Translations under genes and position numbers: made by a program
Notes under the pieces: model-generated
What the model was told of the DNA's origin: nothing
Database searches by the model: none
What the model saw: the letters and a program-made list of their open reading frames with translations, nothing else
Source: Arcanobacterium_A sp034173665
GTDB taxonomy: Bacteria; Actinomycetota; Actinomycetes; Actinomycetales; Actinomycetaceae
NCBI GenBank assembly: GCA_034173665.1
Contig: JAXFDG010000142.1
Span: 1 to 5,655 of the forward strand
Reading direction: 5' to 3'
DNA: 5,655 nucleotides
In this document: one piece after another, positions 1 to 5,655 of the stretch
Numbering within the stretch: the stretch's first letter is position 1
Layout of the letters: each line of letters opens with the position of its first letter

Positions 1-23
1 AATTCTTGAGGAGACAAAGAATT
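1..23. repeat. Short inverted repeat at the window edge
   Basis: AATTCTT (1-7) and AAGAATT (17-23) are exact reverse complements separated by 9 nt. The window starts at base 1, so the left arm may be longer. It could be the tip of a terminator of a gene to the left, or chance in AT-rich DNA. Confidence 0.3.
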
Positions 24-39
24 ATCCTGTTACCAAGTA

Positions 40-85
40 ATTGCTAGTGTTACCCCTAGGCATTTCAGGGCTATCCCCTAGCAAT
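40..85. repeat. 8-bp inverted repeat with a 30-nt loop
   Basis: Positions 40-47 (ATTGCTAG) and 78-85 (CTAGCAAT) are exact reverse complements around a 30-nt interior that contains the palindrome CCTAGG (55-60). The right arm touches the first base of the long hairpin that follows, so 40-140 is one block of consecutive inverted repeats. Function unknown; it may be part of an intergenic terminator or regulatory region. Confidence 0.4.
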
Positions 86-140
86 CCAGGGCGGGAAATA
101 GCGATTTTAACTCCTAAAAATCGCTATTTCCCGCCCTGGA
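85..140. terminator. Perfect 24-bp inverted repeat, probable bidirectional terminator
   Basis: Bases 85-108 and 117-140 are exact reverse complements (24 bp, no mismatch) around the 8-nt loop AACTCCTA. The outer half of the stem is GC-rich (GGGCGGG) and the inner half AT-rich. No run of T follows on either strand, so it is not a textbook intrinsic terminator. Terminators lacking a U-tract have been proposed in Actinobacteria, and its intergenic position upstream of an operon fits that role. Alternatives are a mobile-element relic or an RNase III-type processing hairpin. Confidence 0.55.
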
Positions 141-230
141 CAGTTTATTACGGCTTGTTTGCCCCGTGCGCCACCTTATTTAAGCCGTCACTAAATCAGA
201 CATAAATTACTTAAGTTAATCTATTGCTCT

Positions 231-258
231 TTTAATCTTTTAATGGTCCAATTATAAA
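231..258 (+). promoter_or_regulatory. Weak candidate promoter for the transporter operon
   Basis: TATAAA at 253-258 resembles a -10 box, and TTTAAT at 231-236 is a poor -35 match at 16-bp spacing. Transcription would start near 265, leaving a very short leader before the ribosome-binding site at 271. The rest of 141-281 is AT-rich and shows no gene. The ACTTAAGT palindrome within 206-220 could be an operator, but this is only suggestive. Confidence 0.27.
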
Positions 259-270
259 AACACCAAGTTC

Positions 271-277
271 AAGGAGG
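271..277 (+). promoter_or_regulatory. Perfect Shine-Dalgarno of the small ORF
   Basis: AAGGAGG is fully complementary to the conserved 16S rRNA 3' end and lies 4 nt before the GTG at 282. It is the strongest ribosome-binding site in the operon and is the main reason to believe that the small ORF is translated. No comparable site precedes the ATPase start. Confidence 0.7.
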
Positions 278-281
278 AACC

Positions 282-449
282 GTGTTAACAAAGAAGAAAA
301 ACTCAACTTTGAGAACATCTTTCTCAATTAAAATTAAAACTTCTGCAACACTTCTTACGTATGCGAAGATAAACGATTCCAACTTGACGATTGTTCCGCA
401 GCAAAACTTATCTACAAACGCTAAGTTTCAAAAAATTTATAGAAGTTGA
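282..449 (+). CDS. Small cationic protein (55 aa) leading an ABC transporter operon; candidate exported peptide or leader peptide
   Basis: This is an unrecognised small ORF with GTG start and TGA stop at 447-449. The start is chosen because a perfect AAGGAGG lies 4 nt upstream; the frame is closed by TAA at 255. The product begins MLTKKKNSTL and ends FQKIYRS. It has 8 Lys and 2 Arg against a single Asp, 15 Ser/Thr, and no Cys, Gly, Trp or Glu. There is no clear hydrophobic core for a Sec signal peptide and no Gly-Gly leader site. The stop codon is followed by one base and then the ATPase ATG (TGACATG), so ribosomes finishing here can reinitiate on the ATPase. It may be the transporter's substrate (a leaderless bacteriocin- or signal-like peptide) or only a leader that controls ATPase translation. 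Both roles are inferred; only the ORF, the SD and the stop-start junction are seen. Confidence 0.55.
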   Translation: MLTKKKNSTLRTSFSIKIKTSATLLTYAKINDSNLTIVPQQNLSTNAKFQKIYRS

Positions 450-450
450 C

Positions 451-1176
451 ATGGAAGTACAAGATTTACACTTTCGTTATAGCAGGAAATCGCTAGAACT
501 TGGACCAATAAATTTATCCACTAAACCAGGGCAAATCTGGGCAATTCTTGGGGCTAATGGTTCTGGAAAATCAACCCTGCTAAATTTATTACACGGTTCT
601 TTCAAAACCTATGCCGGAACAATCGATAAGAAAGAAAAATCAGTATTACTTCCACAAAAAGTAAGCATTAAATCAAGACTATCTACCAAAGAAACACTGC
701 AATATCTAGCTCTTTTACAGAAAGTTCCAAAGGCAGATCGCGAGCAACTTGTTAATGATTTAATTGCAGACTTTCATCTTGCAGATTTTTCACATACTCA
801 TACGAAGCACCTCTCTGGTGGGCAAGCACAGCGACTTTTAATTGCTCAAGCATTTATTACTTCCCCGGAAATATTACTGCTAGATGAACCATCAGTTGGT
901 TTAGATGTAGATTCACGAAATGAATTAAAATCAGCGCTTCGCAAAAATGCAGCAGATACTTGTGTCTTTATTTCATCTCATATCATTGAAGATTTAACAG
1001 ACTTAGCGACTCATATCCTGCATCTAGATTCCGGGAAACAAATTTTCTCTGGCCCAGTGTCAGACTACCTTGAAAAGGCTCGAGCTAATTCAACTGAAGG
1101 AACACCTCAAGAACCAATAGATTTTAGTGATTCACGGCAATGGATTAAAGCTTATGAATACTGGAGGGAGAGATAA
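451..1176 (+). CDS. ABC transporter ATP-binding protein (241 aa)
   Basis: This is the cytoplasmic ATPase subunit that powers the membrane proteins encoded just downstream. Numbering from ATG 451, it has Walker A GANGSGKST (34-42), Q-loop Gln69, signature LSGGQ (121-125), Walker B ILLLDE (141-146), D-loop GLD (150-152) and switch His177, so all catalytic motifs are intact. Its length is normal for a single-domain exporter ATPase. The frame stays open upstream to a TTG at 391, but those 20 extra codons lack homology-like content and a ribosome-binding site, while the ABC fold begins directly at ATG 451. Only a weak AGAAG (441-445) precedes that ATG, and the small ORF ends one base before it, which points to translational coupling. 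The C-terminal tail (about 205-241) is short and has no extra domain. One base separates its stop from the permease start. The substrate cannot be read from the ATPase. Confidence 0.93.
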   Translation: MEVQDLHFRYSRKSLELGPINLSTKPGQIWAILGANGSGKSTLLNLLHGSFKTYAGTIDKKEKSVLLPQKVSIKSRLSTKETLQYLALLQKVPKADREQLVNDLIADFHLADFSHTHTKHLSGGQAQRLLIAQAFITSPEILLLDEPSVGLDVDSRNELKSALRKNAADTCVFISSHIIEDLTDLATHILHLDSGKQIFSGPVSDYLEKARANSTEGTPQEPIDFSDSRQWIKAYEYWRER

Positions 1177-1177
1177 A

Positions 1178-2446
1178 ATGTATCTCATTAAATTAACTCC
1201 AACTCCAATTGTTGTATTCGTAATCAGCACTATTGCTTCAATTATTAATTTAACTATTGATGCTCCGGTTTGGAAAGGAGAGGTTCTCCTCTCAGCAGTT
1301 TGGGTAATCACTGCATTACATCTTTTCGGACCAATTATCTCAGCGATAACAGCTATAGATGGAGCGCGCTTATTTAACCCTGACACACCAACGGTTTGGT
1401 ATGAGAAAAGCCTACGAAGCCCTCTCCTTATTCGCTATGCATTAACAACCTTTGTATGTGGATATATCCCGATACTTGTTTCCTATGCGCTAATGTCAAC
1501 TCAGTTTGGCGCATCGCAAACAGGCGTTCCTTCCAGCGCTCTCTTTGTATTAACTGGTGGTGGCTTAACGCTTTTATTCGAAATTTTATTCGGCTTAGTA
1601 ATTGGAAGTTACTTCGGAAAAGTATTCGGCCCATTCTTAAGTTTTGCCTTAGTTTTTATGATGAGCCTAATCAGCTTGTCATACAGTTTTTCAATTCTCG
1701 CAGTAGGCGGACAAAACGATACTTTACTTGGATTTATCGTTGACCCAATTATGGGACTCCTGCAAGTCATAGTTTTAGCTTTAATATCTTTAGTTTTATT
1801 CTTCGCCCTCGCTAATAAAGGGCAAAACCCGCAAAAACTAGGTTTTATCGGTTCTGCAATTTGCGGATTAACTATAGCGATTACCGCAGTGCCAAGTCTC
1901 GATCTGGCTTATTTCGTTCCAAGTAAGTTTTATAACGATTCACTTAGTTGTAATGATATCCAGTTAGAAACTAATAATTCGACAATAACCCTCTGTACCT
2001 ATCTTGAACACTGGCACTTACATCCTCAACTACAAGAACTATGGACAGACATTTCTAATAAAGCAGCAGAACTAAATATTGAAAACTTTCCAAATCTGAT
2101 TACAGAGCTTCATCCAACCTCGAAAATAGAAACATTCCCCTCAGATGATTCTTTAACTCGGTCAGATAATTCTTTGACCCGAGAATCCTATTTCACACTT
2201 CATAAAGGAATTCGCAGCGGAACTACTCCGCCAACACAAGAGTGGCTGCTTTCAGAGATCACAATTCCTCATTGGTGCCCAGCATTACAAAATGAGTCAG
2301 AACCTCCTGAGGCATTATGGAACAAAGCAGAAGAGGCAAGCATCTCCTTAAATTCTGCTTTTACTACTAAAGATAAAAGCAAGGCAGCTGATTTAGCAGA
2401 TATCGCGAACCAACTCTTAGCAGATTTAAGAAACTGTGTTGAATAG
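1178..2446 (+). CDS. ABC-2-type permease with large C-terminal extracytoplasmic domain (422 aa)
   Basis: This is a membrane subunit probably driven by the preceding ATPase. ATG 1178 is chosen because GGAGGGAG (1163-1170) lies 7 nt before it, inside the last ATPase codons; the ATPase TAA is one base upstream. Seven hydrophobic segments are visible at about 9-27, 37-60, 85-105, 121-144, 151-173, 188-210 and 219-238. Positive residues concentrate in the loops at 62-86, 144-150 and 212-220, which puts the N-terminus inside and the C-terminus outside. The long 61-86 loop (with Trp74, Glu76, Lys77, Arg80, Arg86) is placed like an ABC-2 coupling helix. The remaining roughly 180 residues form an acidic, soluble-looking outer domain with four Cys (258, 273, 367, 420), possibly two disulfides, and a tandem heptapeptide SDDSLTR-SDNSLTR (322-335). 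I do not recognise this domain. It may bind or hand over the substrate, or give self-protection. Confidence 0.8.
   Translation: MYLIKLTPTPIVVFVISTIASIINLTIDAPVWKGEVLLSAVWVITALHLFGPIISAITAIDGARLFNPDTPTVWYEKSLRSPLLIRYALTTFVCGYIPILVSYALMSTQFGASQTGVPSSALFVLTGGGLTLLFEILFGLVIGSYFGKVFGPFLSFALVFMMSLISLSYSFSILAVGGQNDTLLGFIVDPIMGLLQVIVLALISLVLFFALANKGQNPQKLGFIGSAICGLTIAITAVPSLDLAYFVPSKFYNDSLSCNDIQLETNNSTITLCTYLEHWHLHPQLQELWTDISNKAAELNIENFPNLITELHPTSKIETFPSDDSLTRSDNSLTRESYFTLHKGIRSGTTPPTQEWLLSEITIPHWCPALQNESEPPEALWNKAEEASISLNSAFTTKDKSKAADLADIANQLLADLRNCVE
2141..2182 (+). repeat. Tandem 21-bp duplication inside the permease gene
   Basis: Units 2141-2161 and 2162-2182 match at 17 of 21 bases. All four differences are transitions. 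Three are synonymous (TTA/TTG, ACT/ACC, CGG/CGA) and one changes Asp to Asn. The units encode SDDSLTR and SDNSLTR in the extracytoplasmic domain. Confidence 0.85.
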
Positions 2447-2519
2447 CTAAACACTCATTAACTCAAATAGCTAATCAATCATCAGTTGAATAAATAATCT
2501 TCATTAGAACGAAATTGAT

Positions 2520-3140
2520 ATGACCTCAAAAACTAGGGATACACTGGCTAATCTTTACCAAGCTCATCCTCTTGTCTGGGTTAGAGCGCATATTTCTCTG
2601 CAAACCTTCGCACTTTATCTAGCATTGCTAGTTTGTATCTATTCTTTCAGCACAGAATCTCTCCGCATACCGTTTATTAATCATGAAGCTGCGCGTCTTG
2701 GATTAGCTATCCCAATTTTCATGAATGCGTTAGTAATCGAGTGGTTTTCATCCGAACTAGCAGCTCTTGAAAAATACATCTACCAGCCCAAACATATTAT
2801 TCATAAGGTCTGGCCGCTACTAGTTACCTTAATTTTCATCATCATTATTCCCCTGCTGGTAAATATGAATGGAAGAAGCCACTTTTCTCATTTTGAATTA
2901 TTAAGAAATCAACTAGTGAGTACGGCGATGTTAGTAAGTCTTTCCATCTTTCTTCGCCCTATTTATAGCGCCTGTATTCAACTTTTCTGCGCCTTAATCG
3001 CAATGCTTACTCCAACATATGTTGATATTTGGTATCAGCGCTTTCTTATCCCCACTAATGTGTCGGCGTTTGAGTTATGTTTCTATCTTGGGCTTTGCGG
3101 AGCTGCAATATTGTTTTTCACTTTGTACCGAAAGGTATAA
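2520..3140 (+). CDS. Polytopic membrane protein, probable second ABC-2-type permease subunit (206 aa)
   Basis: This is an integral membrane protein of unrecognised family. Six hydrophobic segments are visible at about 26-43, 57-75, 97-114, 129-146, 149-165 and 182-201. Between the second and third lies a charged stretch with Glu74, Glu79, Glu84, Lys85, Lys91 and Lys96, in the position where ABC-2 permeases carry the loop that contacts the ATPase. The protein lacks the outer domain of its neighbour. ATG 2520 is the first usable start after an in-frame TAG at 2505. Its ribosome-binding site is poor (AGAACGAAA, 2506-2514). The gap to the previous gene is 73 bp with no terminator-like hairpin, so co-transcription is likely. 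The simplest reading is the second half of a heterodimeric exporter with the 422-aa permease. An immunity protein is an alternative. Confidence 0.68.
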   Translation: MTSKTRDTLANLYQAHPLVWVRAHISLQTFALYLALLVCIYSFSTESLRIPFINHEAARLGLAIPIFMNALVIEWFSSELAALEKYIYQPKHIIHKVWPLLVTLIFIIIIPLLVNMNGRSHFSHFELLRNQLVSTAMLVSLSIFLRPIYSACIQLFCALIAMLTPTYVDIWYQRFLIPTNVSAFELCFYLGLCGAAILFFTLYRKV

Positions 3141-3194
3141 CCGTGTATCGAAAGACATCAGCGGTTCCTTAGAAAAGTTTTAAAATAAATAGCA

Positions 3195-3228
3195 TTGTGG
3201 GCGGAGTATTTAAATACTCCGCCCACAA
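3195..3228. terminator. Perfect 34-nt palindrome, bidirectional terminator between convergent genes
   Basis: Bases 3195-3211 and 3212-3228 are exact reverse complements (17-bp arms, centre TTTAAA, outer part GTGGGCGGAG). It lies 54 nt after the stop of the rightward membrane-protein gene and 45 nt after the stop of mdh on the other strand, where a shared terminator is expected. On the minus strand a T-rich stretch (TATTTATTTTA) follows a few bases later. On the plus strand there is no T-run, so termination may work better for mdh. Confidence 0.8.
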
Positions 3229-3273
3229 GTTAAGCTAATGCCAGTTCTTAAATTAAGACAAGCTTAAATCAGC

Positions 3274-4269
3274 TTAGATCAACCCAAGAGCACGAACTGC
3301 ATCGAGTTCTTCTTGCGCTGCCTTGATATTGCGCTCAATACCAATACGGGTTGCTTCAGAAATCTCAAGACCTTCTACAACCTTCCACTGGCCACCTTCG
3401 GAAACAGCTGGGAAACCAAAGATTAAGCCTTCTGGCACACCGTAGTGGGATCCGTCGGACCAAATACCAGGGGTTACCCAGTCACCTTCAGGGGTTCCGT
3501 TAACCCAATCATAAACATGGTCGATTGCAGCTGAAGCAGCTGAAGCAGCTGAAGACGCGCCACGAGCTTCGATAATTGCTGCACCACGCTTTGCCACGGT
3601 TGGCACAAAGTACTCGTCTAACCAACTCTGCTCGACAAGCTCAAGTGCTGGCTTTCCAGCAACTGTTGCCCAAGAAACATCAGGATGCTGATCTGCAGAA
3701 TGGTTACCCCAAACAGTCATCCGCTTAATATCTGCAACACGAGCACCAGTCTTTTCAGCAAGCTGCGAGATAGCACGATTATGATCAAGACGCATCATTG
3801 CAGTAAAGCGTTCCTTTGGCACATCTGGAGCTGAGTGTGCCGCAATAACAGCATTTGTATTTGCTGGATTACCAACAACGAGTACACGCACGTCGTCTGC
3901 AGCGTTATCGTTGATTGCTTTACCTTGTGGACCAAAAATACCGCCGTTTGCAGCGAGCAAATCAGCACGCTCCATACCTGCAGTACGTGGACGAGCACCA
4001 ACCAAAAGCGCAACGCTAGAGCCATCGAATGCCTTATTTGCATCGTCAAACACGTTTACTGATTCAAGCAATGGGAATGCCGAATCATTAAGTTCCATTG
4101 CAGTGCCTTCAGCAGCTGCAAGACCTTGTGGGATTTCAAGAAGGTTCAACTTAACTGGAACGTCCTTGCCCAATAGTGCTCCGGATGCAATACGGAACAA
4201 AAGTGCGTAACCGATATTGCCTGCAGCACCAGTAACGGTAACAGTAACTGGCTTCTTCAGCTCTGCCAT
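3274..4269 (-). CDS. mdh: Malate dehydrogenase (331 aa)
   Basis: This cytoplasmic enzyme of the TCA cycle interconverts malate and oxaloacetate with NAD. The N-terminal Rossmann fold carries the dinucleotide loop GAAGNIG (14-20) and LLEIPQ (43-48), where Glu45 ends the second strand as in NAD-dependent relatives. The substrate loop GARPRTAGMER (91-101) supplies Arg95 and Arg101. Asn134 is in VVGNPANTN. The catalytic pair is Asp162 in RLDHNRA, with substrate-binding Arg165, and His190 in WGNHS. The length is normal for actinobacterial Mdh, to which the sequence is clearly closest from memory. On the minus strand, AGGAG (4282-4278) lies 8 nt before the ATG at 4269 and supports this start. The SAA repeat near 239-248 is coded by three exact 9-bp units but is a normal family feature. 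The gene lies 123 bp downstream of pgi on the same strand and could be read from its own promoter or by read-through. Confidence 0.96.
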   Translation of the reverse strand: MAELKKPVTVTVTGAAGNIGYALLFRIASGALLGKDVPVKLNLLEIPQGLAAAEGTAMELNDSAFPLLESVNVFDDANKAFDGSSVALLVGARPRTAGMERADLLAANGGIFGPQGKAINDNAADDVRVLVVGNPANTNAVIAAHSAPDVPKERFTAMMRLDHNRAISQLAEKTGARVADIKRMTVWGNHSADQHPDVSWATVAGKPALELVEQSWLDEYFVPTVAKRGAAIIEARGASSAASAASAAIDHVYDWVNGTPEGDWVTPGIWSDGSHYGVPEGLIFGFPAVSEGGQWKVVEGLEISEATRIGIERNIKAAQEELDAVRALGLI

Positions 4270-4297
4270 AGTTTCAACTCCTGTGTTCTGATGATTA

Positions 4298-4318
4298 TTG
4301 ATCTTTGTTCATGATCAA
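4298..4318. promoter_or_regulatory. Small inverted repeat upstream of mdh
   Basis: TTGATC (4298-4303) and GATCAA (4313-4318) form a 6-bp inverted repeat with a 9-nt spacer, 29-49 bp upstream of the mdh start codon in the pgi-mdh gap. Three copies of GACTA follow at 4358, 4366 and 4377. Either could bind a regulator of mdh, but both are short enough to be chance. No convincing -10/-35 pair and no strong hairpin is visible in this 123-bp gap. Confidence 0.25.
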
Positions 4319-4392
4319 ACATCTCCAGCATACTTGGTGCTAATAGGCGCTGACCATGACTAAATGACTATTTAACGACTAAAACTATCTCG

Positions 4393-5655
4393 TTATTTTC
4401 CTGCAAAGTTTCGATTCTCTCGATAGAACTCAATTAGCGCCCGCGTCGATTGATCTTGCTCGGCGATAGCCCCAGCATCACCGGCAACCGCGGAAGTTAA
4501 TTGATTCGCCATTTGCTTACCGAGCTCTACACCCCATTGGTCATAGGAATCAATCCCCCAGACAATTCCCTGCACAAAGGTAATATGCTCATATAAAGCA
4601 ACTAATTGCCCAAGCACAGCCGGCGTGAGACTTGCGGCCATAATTGACGCCGTCGGTTTGTTTCCCGGGAAAATCCGCGCCGTCACGATTTCTTCTGGAG
4701 TTCCTTCAGCACGTACTTCAGCCTCATCTTTTCCAAATGCAAGAGCCTTAGTTTGCGCAAAGAAATTTCCTAAGAAGAGCTCATGCTGGTCGGCATTTCC
4801 ATCACTAAGTGCATAAACCGGGTTTGCAAACGCAATAAAATCTGCCGGAACTAATTGAGTTCCTTGATGAATCAACTGGTAGAAAGCATGCTGCCCATTA
4901 GTTCCAGGTTCGCCCCAGAAAATTTCCCCGGTTGTGGAAGTAACTGGAGTACCATCCCAACGCACTCGCTTACCATTTGATTCCATTGTGAGCTGCTGCA
5001 GATATGCTGGGAAACGATGCAAGTATTGCGAATATGGCAATACCGCATGACTTGGCGCTCCCACAAAATTACAGTAGTAAATATTCAACAAGCCCATTAA
5101 TAGCGGCACATTTTCTGCTGCTGGAGCTGTTAAGAAATGTTGATCCATCGCATGGAATCCAGCTAAGAAATCCCGGAAATTATCTGGACCAAGTGCAATC
5201 GCTAAAGCTGCACCAACTGCTGAGCTTACCGAGTAGCGGCCCCCAACCCAATCCCAGAAACCAAAAGCATTGGCTGGGTCGATACCAAACTCAGCAACCT
5301 TTTCCAGATTTGTTGAAACCGCGATAAAGTGCTTAGCCACGGCGTCGTCGGCAGTAATCCCTCGCTGCGCCAGCGCATCCAAGAACCAAGTCCGAGCCTG
5401 ACGTGCATTAGTTAAAGTTTCAAGGGTGGTAAAAGTTTTTGAAACAACAATGAAAAGTACTGTTTCTGGATCTACACCACGAAGCTTTTCACCAATATCA
5501 GTTGGGTCAATATTGGAAACAAATCTTGCTTCAAGTCCGTCTTGTACGTAAGGCTTCAATGCTTCATATGCCATTACTGGGCCGAGATCAGAACCACCAA
5601 TACCAATATTTACTACAGTAGTAATCGGCTTGCCAGTCACCCCGAGCCACTTCCC
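4393..5655 (-). CDS. pgi: Glucose-6-phosphate isomerase, 5' part outside the window (420 codons present)
   Basis: This cytoplasmic enzyme interconverts glucose 6-phosphate and fructose 6-phosphate in glycolysis and gluconeogenesis. The frame is open to the window edge: the five codons before the GTG at 5640 read GKWLG and continue the family sequence, so that GTG is internal and about 120-130 N-terminal residues are missing. Numbering from that GTG, one sees NIGIGGSDLGP (11-21), the sugar-phosphate site SKTFTT (67-72), family signature WVGGRYSVSSAVG (131-143), QQLTMESNGK with catalytic Glu220, GEPGTNGQH with catalytic His251, and the second signature DQWGVELGK with Lys375. All key residues of the visible part are intact. 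The protein ends normally at RNFAGK. It belongs to the classic PGI superfamily, not the cupin or bifunctional types. mdh follows 123 bp downstream on the same strand. Confidence 0.96.
   Translation of the reverse strand, partial: GKWLGVTGKPITTVVNIGIGGSDLGPVMAYEALKPYVQDGLEARFVSNIDPTDIGEKLRGVDPETVLFIVVSKTFTTLETLTNARQARTWFLDALAQRGITADDAVAKHFIAVSTNLEKVAEFGIDPANAFGFWDWVGGRYSVSSAVGAALAIALGPDNFRDFLAGFHAMDQHFLTAPAAENVPLLMGLLNIYYCNFVGAPSHAVLPYSQYLHRFPAYLQQLTMESNGKRVRWDGTPVTSTTGEIFWGEPGTNGQHAFYQLIHQGTQLVPADFIAFANPVYALSDGNADQHELFLGNFFAQTKALAFGKDEAEVRAEGTPEEIVTARIFPGNKPTASIMAASLTPAVLGQLVALYEHITFVQGIVWGIDSYDQWGVELGKQMANQLTSAVAGDAGAIAEQDQSTRALIEFYRENRNFAGK

Noticed and set aside
391..450. 20-codon N-terminal extension of the ATPase from the TTG at 391
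   Set aside because: No ribosome-binding site precedes it, the ABC fold begins exactly at ATG 451, and the region is already the second part of the well-initiated small ORF in another frame.
1127..1177. 17-codon N-terminal extension of the permease, overlapping the ATPase
   Set aside because: A strong GGAGGGAG sits just before ATG 1178, directly after the ATPase stop, and the extension is just the ATPase 3' end read in another frame.
1132..1743. Open frames opposite or across the permease start (1132-1386 minus, 1428-1634 minus, 1456-1743 plus)
   Set aside because: They lie wholly or almost wholly inside the intact permease gene, lack ribosome-binding sites and show no family-like motifs.
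3527..3553. Three exact copies of a 9-bp unit (GCAGCTGAA) inside mdh
   Set aside because: It encodes the Ser-Ala-Ala run that is conserved in actinobacterial malate dehydrogenases, so it is a protein constraint and not a mobile or variable repeat.
3795..4210. Open frames overlapping mdh on both strands
   Set aside because: The mdh frame carries all catalytic motifs, and these are codon-bias shadows without start signals.
4625..5408. Open frames overlapping pgi on both strands
   Set aside because: The pgi frame is continuous with all signatures, and the others show no recognisable domain or ribosome-binding site.
1..5655. CRISPR array, tRNA/rRNA gene, insertion sequence or transposase
   Set aside because: No regularly spaced repeats, cloverleaf-like or rRNA sequence, or transposase motifs were found when reading both strands by eye.

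Overview
The window reads as chromosomal DNA of a low-to-moderate GC Gram-positive actinobacterium. The main evidence is the malate dehydrogenase, whose GAAGNIG...LEIPQ...RLDHNRA...SSAASAA pattern follows the actinobacterial cytosolic Mdh family, together with an actinobacterial-looking glucose-6-phosphate isomerase. I cannot name a genus from the sequence alone.

Layout. Positions 1-281 are non-coding. They hold nested inverted repeats, including a perfect 24-bp stem at 85-140, and a weak promoter-like stretch. From 282 to 3140 there is a rightward gene group: a 55-codon small ORF with a perfect Shine-Dalgarno (282-449), an ABC ATPase (451-1176), a 7-TM permease with a roughly 180-residue outside domain (1178-2446), and a 6-TM membrane protein (2520-3140). 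A perfect 34-nt palindrome (3195-3228) lies between this group and two leftward housekeeping genes: mdh (3274-4269) and pgi (4393 to beyond the window end, so 5'-truncated here).

How the genes work together. The ATPase and the two membrane proteins look like one ABC-2-type exporter: one nucleotide-binding subunit serving two different membrane subunits. The small ORF ends one base before the ATPase start codon and carries the only strong ribosome-binding site at the front of the operon, so it probably sets translation of the ATPase. Its product is strongly cationic, Ser/Thr-rich, and lacks Cys and Gly. It is either an exported peptide (bacteriocin- or signal-like) or a purely regulatory leader. 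That is the most interesting question in the window. No peptide-modifying enzyme, protease or regulator is visible here.

mdh and pgi are ordinary central-metabolism genes (TCA cycle and glycolysis) with intact catalytic motifs. The transporter operon is visibly more AT-rich than mdh and pgi and looks like an accessory cassette placed next to core genes.
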